A stretch of 23,791 nucleotides of DNA from Eshraghiella sp051880035. GTDB lineage: Bacteria > Bacillota > Clostridia > Lachnospirales > Lachnospiraceae. A program made the translations under genes and the position numbers. The notes under the pieces were generated by a model. It worked only from the letters and a program-made list of their open reading frames with translations. It searched no databases and was not told the origin of the DNA. The stretch spans positions 1 to 23,791 of the forward strand of contig JBJENE010000068.1 of the NCBI GenBank assembly GCA_051880035.1. The letters are read 5' to 3'. Below, piece by piece: positions 1 through 7,679 of the stretch. Each line of letters starts with the position of its first letter. The stretch's first letter is position 1.

Positions 1-510
1 ATCTCTTCTTGCATTCTCGCCAAGGTCGTTAGGTCCCAAATCAAAATATCCCGCTCTGTCATTGGAATTAGTGGTAGGCGCACCATTTTCATCTACATTA
101 AAAAGGAAAAATTCACATTCAGGTCCGACATTGAAAGTGTAGCCCATTTTCTCGGCTTCTTTGACAGCCTTTTTCAAAATATATCTTGGGTCGCCTTCAA
201 AAGGAGTACCGTCAGTCTTATAGACATCACATATAAGTCTTGCAACTTTGCCTGTCTGTGGTCTCCATGGGAAAATAACAAAGCTATCCAGATCAGGACG
301 CAGATACATGTCAGATTCCTCAATTCTGGCAAATCCGTCAATAGATGAACCGTCAAACATCATCTGATTGTCCAAAGCCTTTGCCAGCTGGCTTCTCGGA
401 ATAGCAACATTTTTAAGAATTCCGAAAATATCGGTAAACTGAAGACGAATAAATTCCACATCATTCTCTTCAACAAATTTAATAATATCCTCTTTAGAAT
501 ATTGAGCCAT
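1..510 (-). CDS. glnA: Glutamine synthetase type I, N-terminal part (runs off the window)
   Basis: This is the first 170 codons of a type I glutamine synthetase, the cytoplasmic enzyme that makes glutamine from glutamate, ammonia and ATP. Reading the minus strand from the ATG at 508-510 gives a protein starting MAQYSKEDIIKFVEEN. It then shows the family beta-grasp segment with FTDIFG, the MFDGSSIDGFARIEESDM block, the FPWRP motif and the GPECEFF motif that begins the catalytic domain. The reading frame is open to base 1, so the rest of the roughly 440-residue enzyme lies outside the window. A strong GGGAGG (519-524) lies 8 nt before the ATG, preceded by a consensus promoter. The gene diverges from the CapA-like gene. 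No frameshift is seen in the visible part. Confidence 0.96.
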   Translation of the reverse strand, partial: MAQYSKEDIIKFVEENDVEFIRLQFTDIFGILKNVAIPRSQLAKALDNQMMFDGSSIDGFARIEESDMYLRPDLDSFVIFPWRPQTGKVARLICDVYKTDGTPFEGDPRYILKKAVKEAEKMGYTFNVGPECEFFLFNVDENGAPTTNSNDRAGYFDLGPNDLGENARRD

Positions 511-546
511 TACAATTACCTCCCTGAATCGGTTCTAATCTCTATT

Positions 547-575
547 ATGTTATCAGCAGAAAAAAAATTTGTCAA
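547..575 (-). promoter_or_regulatory. Promoter of glnA
   Basis: On the minus strand TTGACA (570-575) and TAACAT (547-552) are separated by exactly 17 nt, a near-consensus housekeeping sigma promoter. The -10 box ends 37 nt before the glnA ATG. The spacer contains a run of eight T. No obvious GlnR-type dyad was recognised over it, though a search by eye could miss one. Confidence 0.75.
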
Positions 576-595
576 TAAATCCATATTATTAATAA

Positions 596-624
596 TTGCA
601 ATACCGTATTCATAATTGTATAAT
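596..624 (+). promoter_or_regulatory. Promoter of the CapA-like lipoprotein gene
   Basis: TTGCAA (596-601) and a perfect TATAAT (619-624) are separated by 17 nt. The predicted transcript start falls near 631, a few bases before the AAGGAGG ribosome binding site (634-640), so the 5' leader is very short. The promoter sits back to back with the glnA promoter. Confidence 0.75.
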
Positions 625-648
625 ATGTATCAAAAGGAGGAATAAAGA

Positions 649-1896
649 ATGAAATCAAGACTTTTTCGGTATATTCTGCCGTTTATTTTATGTCTGGGAA
701 TCCTTAGCGGCTGTGCCGGTTCCAAAACCACCAATGTAAACCCACAGGCCACCAAAGATGTTTCCGCCAATGTTTCAACCGAACCCACAACCGAAGCAGA
801 GACAGAACCTTTGCAGACAGAGCCTGAGATAGAACCTGTTACCATTAATCTTATGGCAATAGGCGACATGCTTATGCATGCCAGTGCAAGCTTTCCTGCT
901 GTTATGTCAGACGGTTCATACAATTATGACTATATTTTTGCCAATATCGCCGGTGACATTCAGGCAGCCGACCTGGCTGTTGTTAATAACGAAGTAATCA
1001 TGGCAGGCAATGAACTGGGTAATATAGGATATCCTATGTTTAATGTCCGTACCGAATTAGGAGATGCGGAAGCAAAGGCCGGATTCAATGTTATTTTAAG
1101 TGCAACCAACCATACTCTGGATCAGAATGTTTCCGGAATAATGAACTGCTTCAATTTCTGGAAAAACAATCATCCTGATGTATCACTTCTGGGCATCCAT
1201 GATTCTTTCGAATCAGCATCGGAAATTACCGTAAGGGATGTAAACGGTATTTCTGTGGCAATGCTCAACTATACATATGGCCTTAACGGTCTTACCATTC
1301 CCGAAGGAATGGAATACGCCGTGGATTTAATGAATGATTCCACCAGGGATAAGATTGCCGACGACATTAGCCGTGCAAAAGAAATGGCGGATTTTGTAAT
1401 TGTATATCCTCATTGGGGAACAGAATATAACATGGGTATTTCAGATGAGCAGAAAGTATGGGCAGAGTTTTTTGCCGAACAGGGGGTAGACCTTGTTATC
1501 GGTACTCATCCTCATGTTGTTGAGCCTGTGGAATGGATTACAAGCTCTACAGGTCATAAAATGTTAGTATATTACTCATTAGGTAATTTTGTTTCCGTAC
1601 AATATTATAATTTTTCCATGCTTGGCGGAATGGCCAAAGTAAGTATCACCAAAGATTCTTCCGGAACATATATCTCAGATTATGATATGGATTTTCTGGT
1701 TACTCACTATACTGCAGGCCGTACTGCCATAACGACTTACAAGCTGGATGATTATACTAACGAGATGGCAGCTTCACATGCAATTCTTACCGAACCGGGC
1801 GAGAAATATATGGAAGTAAACAAGGGCTATCCTTTCACAGTTGAAGGATTGAAAGGCCTTGCCGAAACCATTTGTCCTGAACTTGCTGATTATTAA
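649..1896 (+). CDS. CapA-family lipoprotein (metallophosphatase-like fold)
   Basis: A 415-residue exported lipoprotein of the CapA / poly-gamma-glutamate synthesis family (PGA_cap). The N-terminus has a basic start, a hydrophobic stretch and the lipobox LSGC, with Cys22 as the lipidated residue. A Thr/Glu-rich linker follows (about residues 30-62). The CapA domain (about 63-330) carries the family motifs GDMLMH, NNEV, ATNHTLDQ, YPHWGTEY, THPHVVEPVEW and YYSLGNFVS, which line a calcineurin-like metal site. In Bacillus CapA belongs to the poly-gamma-glutamate export machinery. No capB, capC or capE is visible here, so this may be a stand-alone envelope or polymer-related enzyme. It is monocistronic, with its own promoter and a terminator directly downstream. 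The start is supported by AAGGAGG 8 nt upstream. Confidence 0.9.
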   Translation: MKSRLFRYILPFILCLGILSGCAGSKTTNVNPQATKDVSANVSTEPTTEAETEPLQTEPEIEPVTINLMAIGDMLMHASASFPAVMSDGSYNYDYIFANIAGDIQAADLAVVNNEVIMAGNELGNIGYPMFNVRTELGDAEAKAGFNVILSATNHTLDQNVSGIMNCFNFWKNNHPDVSLLGIHDSFESASEITVRDVNGISVAMLNYTYGLNGLTIPEGMEYAVDLMNDSTRDKIADDISRAKEMADFVIVYPHWGTEYNMGISDEQKVWAEFFAEQGVDLVIGTHPHVVEPVEWITSSTGHKMLVYYSLGNFVSVQYYNFSMLGGMAKVSITKDSSGTYISDYDMDFLVTHYTAGRTAITTYKLDDYTNEMAASHAILTEPGEKYMEVNKGYPFTVEGLKGLAETICPELADY

Positions 1897-1908
1897 TATA
1901 ATGCAGAT

Positions 1909-1950
1909 ATGGGCAGAGGCCGGAAACCGGCTCTGCCCATTTGTATTTAT
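1909..1950 (+). terminator. Terminator after the CapA-like gene
   Basis: A strong GC-rich hairpin has arms at 1909-1923 and 1927-1940, with one bulged G and a 3-nt AAA loop. It is followed by the T-rich stretch TTTGTATTTAT. It lies 13 nt past the stop codon. The convergent yitT-like gene ends at 1996, so the hairpin may also work in the other direction, although the minus-strand tail is less T-rich. Confidence 0.8.
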
Positions 1951-1995
1951 TCACAAAACTCATTTTTTCTTTCTGATTTCTTTTTTGCTGACCTT

Positions 1996-2874
1996 TTACA
2001 GTCGTTTTATAAAATTTCCGTCTACATCAATATTATCATTCATGATAATAAACGCATTAGGATCAACCTCATGAACCAGTTTTCTGAGTTTAGTCACCTC
2101 GTACTTGCTTATGATTGTCATATAAATATATGTATCTGTTTTGTTATAACATCCGGAACCAACCCAGCGGGTGGCTCCCCTTTTCAGATCTTTAAGGATG
2201 ATATCCTGCACCTCCTGATATTTGGTAAAGATAATTGCACTGGTCTTGATGTTCTGAGTATGGGTCTTATCGATAACAAAAGACATCACAAACAGATAAA
2301 TTGCCGAATATACAACCATCTGGATATCGTAACGGAACAGGCAATAGCAGTACACTCCCGCACTGATAATGTTCTGAATCCTGCCAACGCTGAAATCCGG
2401 ATATTTCTTGGCAAAATACATTCCAAGGATATCTGTTCCTCCGGCAGAGCCTCCGTTTCTCAAAGTCAGACCGCTTCCGAACCCTGCGATAATTCCGCCA
2501 AGAATACACGCTGTCAACGGATCCTCGATAATAGGACTGGACGGCACCGGAGTAAACTGCATCACTGCAGATAAAAAAGCTGAGATAATAATTGATTTGA
2601 TTGTAAATGCCTTACCAATCTTACAGAATGCAAGAATAAACAGCGGGATATTGAACATAAACAAAATTGTTCCCGTAAAGTTGGTGTCACTGTGAAGAAT
2701 AAACATGTTGACCAGGTCACTGATTATTTGAGCAACACCGGTAAGATTACCGCTGTAAAGATTCAGAGGCAGAATCAGCCAGTTAAAAGCCAAAGCAAAC
2801 AACGCCGCTCCTACCAATTCGGCTCCAAATCTTTTAAAAGTATTTTTGTTTAATCTAGAAATTATTTTTTCCAT
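1996..2874 (-). CDS. YitT-family membrane protein (DUF161 + DUF2179)
   Basis: A 292-residue membrane protein of the YitT family, common in Firmicutes and of unknown transport role. Several hydrophobic segments span about residues 18-200, with the family signature RNGGSAGGTDILG at about 139-151. A soluble C-terminal DUF2179 domain (about 215-285) contains RWVGSGCYNKTDTYIYMTII. A longer reading from a TTG at 2884-2886 is possible. The ATG at 2872-2874 is preferred because GAGAGG lies just before it, although the 4-nt spacing is tight, and the TTG has no good ribosome binding site. The gene converges with the CapA-like gene. No clear promoter was seen in the 110 nt upstream, where the terminator of the next gene lies. 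Confidence 0.88.
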   Translation of the reverse strand: MEKIISRLNKNTFKRFGAELVGAALFALAFNWLILPLNLYSGNLTGVAQIISDLVNMFILHSDTNFTGTILFMFNIPLFILAFCKIGKAFTIKSIIISAFLSAVMQFTPVPSSPIIEDPLTACILGGIIAGFGSGLTLRNGGSAGGTDILGMYFAKKYPDFSVGRIQNIISAGVYCYCLFRYDIQMVVYSAIYLFVMSFVIDKTHTQNIKTSAIIFTKYQEVQDIILKDLKRGATRWVGSGCYNKTDTYIYMTIISKYEVTKLRKLVHEVDPNAFIIMNDNIDVDGNFIKRL

Positions 2875-2904
2875 AATGCCTCTCAACTTATTTATTAATT
2901 GACC

Positions 2905-2940
2905 TTTAAAAAATAGCCATGAGCTTGCCCATAGCTATTT
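2905..2940 (-). terminator. Rho-independent terminator of the zinc-ribbon gene
   Basis: On the minus strand an 11-bp stem AAATAGCTATG / CATGGCTATTT (one G-U pair) encloses an 8-nt loop and runs into a tract of six T followed by AAAGG. It begins 45 nt after the stop codon of the zinc-ribbon gene and ends before the yitT-like gene. Confidence 0.85.
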
Positions 2941-2984
2941 TACTACACTTTTTTATATACACTATTCATCTAAAATCCGGTTTA

Positions 2985-3707
2985 TCAGAATATCCATACA
3001 TACCATTTTCCGCCGACTTTATAAAGCTCAAAGGTCTCTGTATCGTCTATCCATTCATTTATTGTTTTATCCCATCTTGAATATTCAACTTCAACTTCGC
3101 AAATGGCCTGGAGTTTAACTTTTACACCGGTATCATCTTCTATATCTTCTATACACTCTTTAACATCATCTTTGTCTTCAAAATCAGGCTCATGGATTTC
3201 GATAATTTTAAACTTCATCTTGCCGTATGTATTTTTAAGGCTTTCCATATTTCTGTCAATATAGTCAATGAACTCTGTTGTATCCATATCATATTCTGAT
3301 GCAACTGCCTTAAACATATCTTTGGATAATGTTATATTAATGTAATCGGTAGTATCACAGGTTGAATATGCATCAAAAAACTCATCAATGGCACCGTTTA
3401 TGGTAAATGCTCCTCCTGAATTCAGCTTTACTATAAATACAATAAGTACCGCCATTAATACAGCTGCTACGGCTGCAACAGGAATAATCCAGATTTTGGA
3501 TTTTTTCTTAGGCTGATTTGCCGGTGGTACCGGCGCTCCGTATTGCGGCTGTGCATACTGTGGCTGTGCATACTGCGGCTGTGGATTCTGTGGCTGTGGA
3601 TTCTGTGGCTGTGGATTCTGTGGCTGTATAGCCTGTTGTGCACCGCATGTAGTGCAAAATTTTGAATCATCATTAAGCTGTGTTCCGCACTTTGTACAAA
3701 ACTTCAT
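2985..3707 (-). CDS. Zinc-ribbon membrane protein with QPQ-repeat linker
   Basis: A 240-residue protein of unknown function with four visible parts. A zinc ribbon with CxxC-x10-CxxC (Cys4, Cys7, Cys18, Cys21) sits at the N-terminus. Next is a low-complexity linker of six 5-residue repeats, three QPQNP then QPQYA, QPQYA and QPQYG (residues 28-57). A single membrane helix (about 72-93) follows the basic stretch KKKSK. A C-terminal domain of about 145 residues is acidic and rich in Ile/Asp, and by topology should face outside. Proteins with this layout are common in Clostridia and usually called zinc-ribbon domain-containing proteins. GGAGGT stands 8 nt before the ATG. The gene follows the diguanylate cyclase gene but has its own promoter and terminator. 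Confidence 0.85.
   Translation of the reverse strand: MKFCTKCGTQLNDDSKFCTTCGAQQAIQPQNPQPQNPQPQNPQPQYAQPQYAQPQYGAPVPPANQPKKKSKIWIIPVAAVAAVLMAVLIVFIVKLNSGGAFTINGAIDEFFDAYSTCDTTDYINITLSKDMFKAVASEYDMDTTEFIDYIDRNMESLKNTYGKMKFKIIEIHEPDFEDKDDVKECIEDIEDDTGVKVKLQAICEVEVEYSRWDKTINEWIDDTETFELYKVGGKWYVWIF
3537..3626 (-). repeat. Six tandem 15-bp units in the zinc-ribbon gene
   Basis: Six in-frame 15-bp copies encode QPQNP (x3), QPQYA (x2) and QPQYG. The three QPQNP copies are almost identical at DNA level (TGGATTCTGTGGCTG on the plus strand). Such arrays can gain or lose copies by slippage without breaking the frame, because the unit is a multiple of three. Confidence 0.9.
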
Positions 3708-3742
3708 ATTTTACCTCCGTCGTAAATGTGTAATATATTATC

Positions 3743-3771
3743 ATTATATATTATTAACTTTCCTTTAGCAA
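3743..3771 (-). promoter_or_regulatory. Promoter of the zinc-ribbon gene
   Basis: On the minus strand TTGCTA (3766-3771) and TATAAT (3743-3748) are separated by 17 nt. The -35 box overlaps the stop codon of the upstream diguanylate cyclase gene (3765-3767), so the zinc-ribbon gene can be transcribed independently of it. Confidence 0.7.
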
Positions 3772-5090
3772 TACAAGTCTTTGACAACTCTGTTTCTTCC
3801 GTTTTCTTTGGCTTTATAAAGGTTATTGTCTGCTTCCTTCAGTATTTTCTCGATATCCGTGCCTTCTCCTTTTGTAACGCCGAAGGACATTGTAACATTT
3901 ATCACATTCTCTTCGCAGACAACTTCCGTTTGCTCAATCTTACGCCTTATCATCTCAAGTTTTTCTGCTGCCGTATCCATATCAGCTTTATCATATACAA
4001 GCAGAAATTCTTCTCCGCCCCATCTTGCCGCAAATCCCTTGCCAAGCATTTCATTGCGGATAATATTGGAAATCGTAACAAGTACGCAGTCTCCCGCATC
4101 ATGACCGTATGTATCGTTTATTTTCTTAAAAAAGTCTATATCTGCAATACATACAGAAAAGTCTGTACCGTTTTCAAAGGATTTTTTAAGTATTTTATTG
4201 AAATTTTTGTTTGCATACCTTCTGTTATAAAGTCCGGTAAGTGCATCCCGCTCTATAGACTGCCTGATAGCTTTCTGCATGCTCATGACACCGTTTGCCA
4301 CCTCGCCCAGTTCGTCGTTTCGCGATCTTATTTCGTAATCGATTTCACTTTCCAGATCCCCGTGTTCCACGGAGAGAATAAATCTTCTGAGCGAATGGAA
4401 TGCTCTTATAAATTTCTGTGAATACAGTGTGGAAATAAATCCAACCACAACGGTGGCAATCACTGAAATAATTATAATAGGACTTACCGATCTTCTTACC
4501 AGCGCATCAATGGTATCCGAACTTCTGAGCAACGCAAGCATACCGACAATCTGTCCGTCTGAATTGTACAGTGGCATATAGTTGGCGGCATAATCCTTAT
4601 CGTGTAGTGATACTTTTTTATAGAAGACAGTATTACCACTCTCTATAACCTCATGCACAATAAGGGAATTTACAGAGGTACCGGTCATATCCTCTCCGTC
4701 CGAGCCTTTTAATGTGGTGGCGAAACGGATATTTCCGTAAATAATACTTACCTCTGTATCAGTATCTCTTTTGATATTATTAATAAAGGCATTGTTACTG
4801 CTTATATATACACTGCCTTTTTTCAGTGCCATCATGGTATCCGATTTGACCAGTTTGTAATCTCCGGGATACATTTTATCCAGAGCGTCAATTATGGTAT
4901 AGGACATGTTTTTTAGTTTTTCTTCTTCCTTCACATAGATTGATTCCCTGAACCGGTTGGCACTAAAGGTCGCAAGTATTATTCCGAGAATAATAATCGG
5001 AACAATGGACATCAGAATAATCTTCTGTTTAAAGCTCCCTCTTTTGTTTTTTACAGGTTTCTTATTGTTTCTTTTTTTCAATATTGGCAC
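3765..5090 (-). CDS. Membrane-bound diguanylate cyclase (sensor - HAMP - GGDEF)
   Basis: A 441-residue enzyme predicted to make c-di-GMP from two GTP. A basic N-terminal tail precedes TM1 (about 23-43). An extracellular sensor of about 155 residues follows, resembling a single cache domain (YMPLYNSDGQIVGMLALLRS near its end). Then come TM2 (about 201-223), a HAMP-like linker (about 224-275) and a GGDEF domain (271-441). The catalytic loop is RWGGEEF (GGEEF at 358-362, an active variant), and the DALTGLYNRR and DIDFFKKINDTYGHDAGD motifs are intact. The inhibitory RxxD site is absent, with LGKG in its place. The frame starts at GTG (5088-5090). A TTG three codons later (5079-5081) has the better-spaced AAAGGG, so the true start may be there. 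The gene lies 28 nt after the CLC gene. Confidence 0.92.
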   Translation of the reverse strand: MPILKKRNNKKPVKNKRGSFKQKIILMSIVPIIILGIILATFSANRFRESIYVKEEEKLKNMSYTIIDALDKMYPGDYKLVKSDTMMALKKGSVYISSNNAFINNIKRDTDTEVSIIYGNIRFATTLKGSDGEDMTGTSVNSLIVHEVIESGNTVFYKKVSLHDKDYAANYMPLYNSDGQIVGMLALLRSSDTIDALVRRSVSPIIIISVIATVVVGFISTLYSQKFIRAFHSLRRFILSVEHGDLESEIDYEIRSRNDELGEVANGVMSMQKAIRQSIERDALTGLYNRRYANKNFNKILKKSFENGTDFSVCIADIDFFKKINDTYGHDAGDCVLVTISNIIRNEMLGKGFAARWGGEEFLLVYDKADMDTAAEKLEMIRRKIEQTEVVCEENVINVTMSFGVTKGEGTDIEKILKEADNNLYKAKENGRNRVVKDLYC

Positions 5091-5118
5091 CCTTTAATAT
5101 ATCCTTTGTATTATATAT

Positions 5119-6393
5119 TTACTTATCATCTTTTCTGATAAGTGAAAACTTTGAGTAAATGAACTTTTGTGAAGAATAGAGTCCCGTGTATCCCGATGAG
5201 ACAAAACTTACCGCAGTGGCTATAAGAATGTACGGAACACAGTCAAATCCAAATAGTTCAAAGCTTATCAGCATGGCGGTAATCGGACAGTTGGTAACAC
5301 CGCAGAACATTGCAGTCATTCCCACAGCCGCACAAAGCTGAGGAGAAACACCAAGTACATGTCCCATGACGCAGCCGAATGTGGCTCCGACATAAAATGC
5401 CGGTACAATTTCTCCGCCTTTATATCCGCCACCGAGAATAAGTGCGGTTAAAACAAGTTTTAATATGAAAGCATACGGTACCGCTTCTCCCTCAAGTACC
5501 GCCCTGTCTATAACATCAATTCCGGCTCCGAAATAATCCGTGCTTCCCGTAAGAAAAGTAACTCCCAGAAATACTGCAGCCACAGCCACAACTCTTAAGA
5601 ACGGATTTTTAATAATCACAGCCAGATATTTTTTGACATACTTCATCGCAAGGCAGAAAATAATGCTTAAGATTCCGCAAAGAAGTGCAATGAGCATTAC
5701 TTTGGCAGATATTGACACGGATATCTTAGGTATCCCGCTAAGAGGGAATGCCTCCGGCGAAATTCCCATGGTTGCGGAAAACTGGCTTGCAACAAGAGAA
5801 GCAACTATACACGGAAAGAGCGAGCCGTAATACATAATTCCCACGGTTGAAGCCTCTATGGCAAAAATTGCCGCTGCCATAGGAGTTCCGAAAAGTGCGG
5901 AAAACGCAGCGCTCATGCCGCACATAATCACAACCTTCTTATCACGCTCATTAAACTTTAAGATTTTGCCCATAAAATTTCCAAGGCTGCCTCCAAGCTG
6001 GAGTGCCGCACCTTCTCGTCCTGCGGAGCCTCCGAAAAGATGGGTAATAACGGTGCCCATGAAAATAAGCGGTGCCATTATTACAGGAATATCCTTACCG
6101 TCAGAAATTGATGCCATAATAAGATTGGTACCTTTATCCGGACCGTAATATTTTTCCGCAAGCTTGTAGAACCCCACAATTACAAGTCCGCCTACAGGCA
6201 GTCCGTACACAATCCACGGATAACTATTCCTAAGTGCCGTAACATGTTCGAGACACCATGAGAAAACATAACTTATTACGCCCACAACAAATCCAACAAG
6301 TAATCCAATTAACAGCCACTTCAGAAGCTTTAACGCATACTCTCCCAGATATCTGAATTTATCTCCTATTGTGGCACTAATCTTTTTGTCCAT
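5119..6393 (-). CDS. CLC-family anion transporter, CLC-F-like motifs
   Basis: A 424-residue integral membrane protein of the CLC superfamily, close to the usual prokaryotic core length and lacking CBS domains. The gating-glutamate motif is GSAGREGAALQLGG (Glu127). The first selectivity motif, GSGIP in chloride transporters, reads GTNLI (88-92). The late helix-N motif, GxFxP, reads GGGYKGGEIVP (321-331). GxNLI together with HLFGGSAGREG and GGGxKGGE is, from memory, typical of the fluoride/proton antiporter (CLC-F) branch and its clostridial relatives, so fluoride export is possible but unproven. The frame can be read from a TTG at 6418-6420, but that codon lies inside a leader hairpin. The ATG at 6391-6393 has GGAAGGA 7 nt upstream and is preferred. 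It may be co-transcribed with the diguanylate cyclase gene 28 nt downstream. Confidence 0.88.
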   Translation of the reverse strand: MDKKISATIGDKFRYLGEYALKLLKWLLIGLLVGFVVGVISYVFSWCLEHVTALRNSYPWIVYGLPVGGLVIVGFYKLAEKYYGPDKGTNLIMASISDGKDIPVIMAPLIFMGTVITHLFGGSAGREGAALQLGGSLGNFMGKILKFNERDKKVVIMCGMSAAFSALFGTPMAAAIFAIEASTVGIMYYGSLFPCIVASLVASQFSATMGISPEAFPLSGIPKISVSISAKVMLIALLCGILSIIFCLAMKYVKKYLAVIIKNPFLRVVAVAAVFLGVTFLTGSTDYFGAGIDVIDRAVLEGEAVPYAFILKLVLTALILGGGYKGGEIVPAFYVGATFGCVMGHVLGVSPQLCAAVGMTAMFCGVTNCPITAMLISFELFGFDCVPYILIATAVSFVSSGYTGLYSSQKFIYSKFSLIRKDDK

Positions 6394-6410
6394 GTAGTAT
6401 CCTTCCGTAT

Positions 6411-6443
6411 AAAAAATCAAGGGGCTGTATTAAAACTCCCCTT
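6411..6443 (-). promoter_or_regulatory. Terminator-like hairpin in the CLC gene leader
   Basis: On the minus strand AAGGGG, a 13-nt loop and CCCCTT are followed by GATTTTTT, then the ribosome binding site and ATG of the CLC gene. The stem is short (6 bp), but its position just before the start resembles an attenuator. No recognisable riboswitch aptamer was found upstream. Confidence 0.4.
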
Positions 6444-6467
6444 TTGTATATAAATATCAGGATGCAG

Positions 6468-6547
6468 AAAAACCGTCAGAAAAACATTTGATGCCGCCGG
6501 TGCTAAGGCTTATATTCTGTGCAGCCTTAGTACCGTTACGGCATCAA
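6468..6547 (-). terminator. Long hairpin after the Gly-rich membrane protein gene
   Basis: An unusually long interrupted stem spans 6488-6547. Its outer arms TTGATGCCG / CGGCATCAA and inner arms CTAAGGCT / AGCCTTAG are separated by small asymmetric internal loops, around a 12-nt apical loop. On the minus strand it is followed by two runs of five T (6480-6484 and 6468-6472). It begins 45 nt after the stop codon at 6593, so it most likely ends transcription of the phosphodiesterase/Gly-rich protein operon. It could also act in the leader of the CLC gene. Confidence 0.7.
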
Positions 6548-6592
6548 TTAAGCAAAAGCATTCTTTCGGACGATTTTTACATCCCTTTAGGT

Positions 6593-7663
6593 TTACTGAT
6601 TGCCGCTTCCGTTATTATCATCATACTTATCCTTTAAATCATTAAGGCTTTGGTCTCCGAAAGTTTCCAACGGTTTGTCGAGCATTCTCTCCAAATCTTC
6701 CTGTTCTTTATTTTTCTGTCTGGTTCTGGCCTTCCACCAGTTAATAGCAAGAATAACAATTACGACAACTGCTACTATTGAAACAATTATTATTACAACA
6801 TATCTTATATGAAGAGGACCTTTCATCAAATCTTCTCCTGTACTGGAAAAAATCCTTGAAAAGAACTGTTCTATTGTCAGATTCGGCTGTTCATAATAAT
6901 TCCAATTTGCGGTAAAAATTTCTTTGCCTTCGGCATCAAGTATTTTCTCAGTCTCCTTACCGCATATGTAGTATACATCACCTTCTACAAGGTCTGTATT
7001 ATCATTTTCACAAGGGAAATAGCACACAAGGAAATGACACTCATCATCAAACAGTTCATCATACTTACTCTGTGCAAATTCTTCCTGTTCGGAAGGGGTC
7101 CATCCGTCACCGTATTCTACCAGATAAAGTAATGGCTGTACACCGGTCTTATCATAAAATTCTTCAAGTCCCTTATTAAGGGTTCTTTCATAACTTATCC
7201 AGCCCAGTTCATCAATATACCATTTGTCATAAAGTTTCAGATTGGAACTGTTTAACTTATCTCTCTTCTCTGTAGTCCTTGTAACTCCGGTCCCGCCGGT
7301 ACACGAAGTGCAGCTCCATCTTGAGCCCGTAGCGGTAAAAGCAACTATAATTAATACGGTAAGAATTATCACTGAAGTTATAATATTGGTCAGGCATCCG
7401 CCGCTTCTTCGTCTTACCGGACGAGGTGGTGGTGGCGCATACCCCGGTCTTCCTCCGTAATATCCCGGAGGAGGTGGTGGTGCATATCCCGGTCTTGGCG
7501 GTCTTGGAGAGCGTGGTCTTGAACTGCCTCCGCTGAATCCTCTTCCACCCATGGAGCTGCTGCTCCTGCTTCTTCCGGAGCCTCCGCTTATGCGGCCTCC
7601 CGAACGGCTTCCTCCGCCTACATGACCTCCTGAGCGGCTTGTGCCGCCTCCGCCTCTAGCCAT
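6593..7663 (-). CDS. Gly/Arg/Ser/Pro-rich two-TM protein, TPM-like outer domain
   Basis: A 356-residue protein of unknown function. Residues 1-90 are a low-complexity, strongly basic tail: Gly/Ser/Arg blocks followed by PPPPPGYYGGRPGYAPPPP-type segments. TM1 is at about 91-111. The outer region (about 115-285) starts with a Cys/Gly-rich stretch (SCTSCTGGTG) and continues with a folded domain. That domain has KTGVQPLLYLVEYG and YDELFDDECHFLVCYF, which resemble TPM/DUF477 domains, although only loosely. TM2 is at about 288-309, and a charged tail ends the protein. GGGAGGA stands 9 nt before the ATG, in the gap after the EAL gene stop 16 nt upstream, so the two genes look like one operon. The disordered tail and paired TMs suggest an envelope scaffold or sensor. 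No catalytic motif was recognised. Confidence 0.82.
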   Translation of the reverse strand: MARGGGGTSRSGGHVGGGSRSGGRISGGSGRSRSSSSMGGRGFSGGSSRPRSPRPPRPGYAPPPPPGYYGGRPGYAPPPPRPVRRRSGGCLTNIITSVIILTVLIIVAFTATGSRWSCTSCTGGTGVTRTTEKRDKLNSSNLKLYDKWYIDELGWISYERTLNKGLEEFYDKTGVQPLLYLVEYGDGWTPSEQEEFAQSKYDELFDDECHFLVCYFPCENDNTDLVEGDVYYICGKETEKILDAEGKEIFTANWNYYEQPNLTIEQFFSRIFSSTGEDLMKGPLHIRYVVIIIVSIVAVVVIVILAINWWKARTRQKNKEQEDLERMLDKPLETFGDQSLNDLKDKYDDNNGSGNQ

Positions 7664-7679
7664 TGCTTTAGTCCTCCCT

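Noticed and set aside
2267..2695. Open frames overlapping the yitT-like gene on both strands
   Set aside because: They lie inside a well-supported membrane protein gene, have no ribosome binding site and show no family motifs.
3467..3673. Histidine/serine-rich frame (repeated HRIHS, HSMHS) opposite or offset to the zinc-ribbon gene
   Set aside because: It is the 15-bp tandem repeat read in the wrong frame; it lacks a ribosome binding site and the zinc-ribbon frame has clear motifs.
6394..6592. Fluoride riboswitch upstream of the CLC gene
   Set aside because: The GG-n-GATGG start and the CTGATGAC-type core of the crcB motif were not found; only hairpins without the aptamer signature are present.
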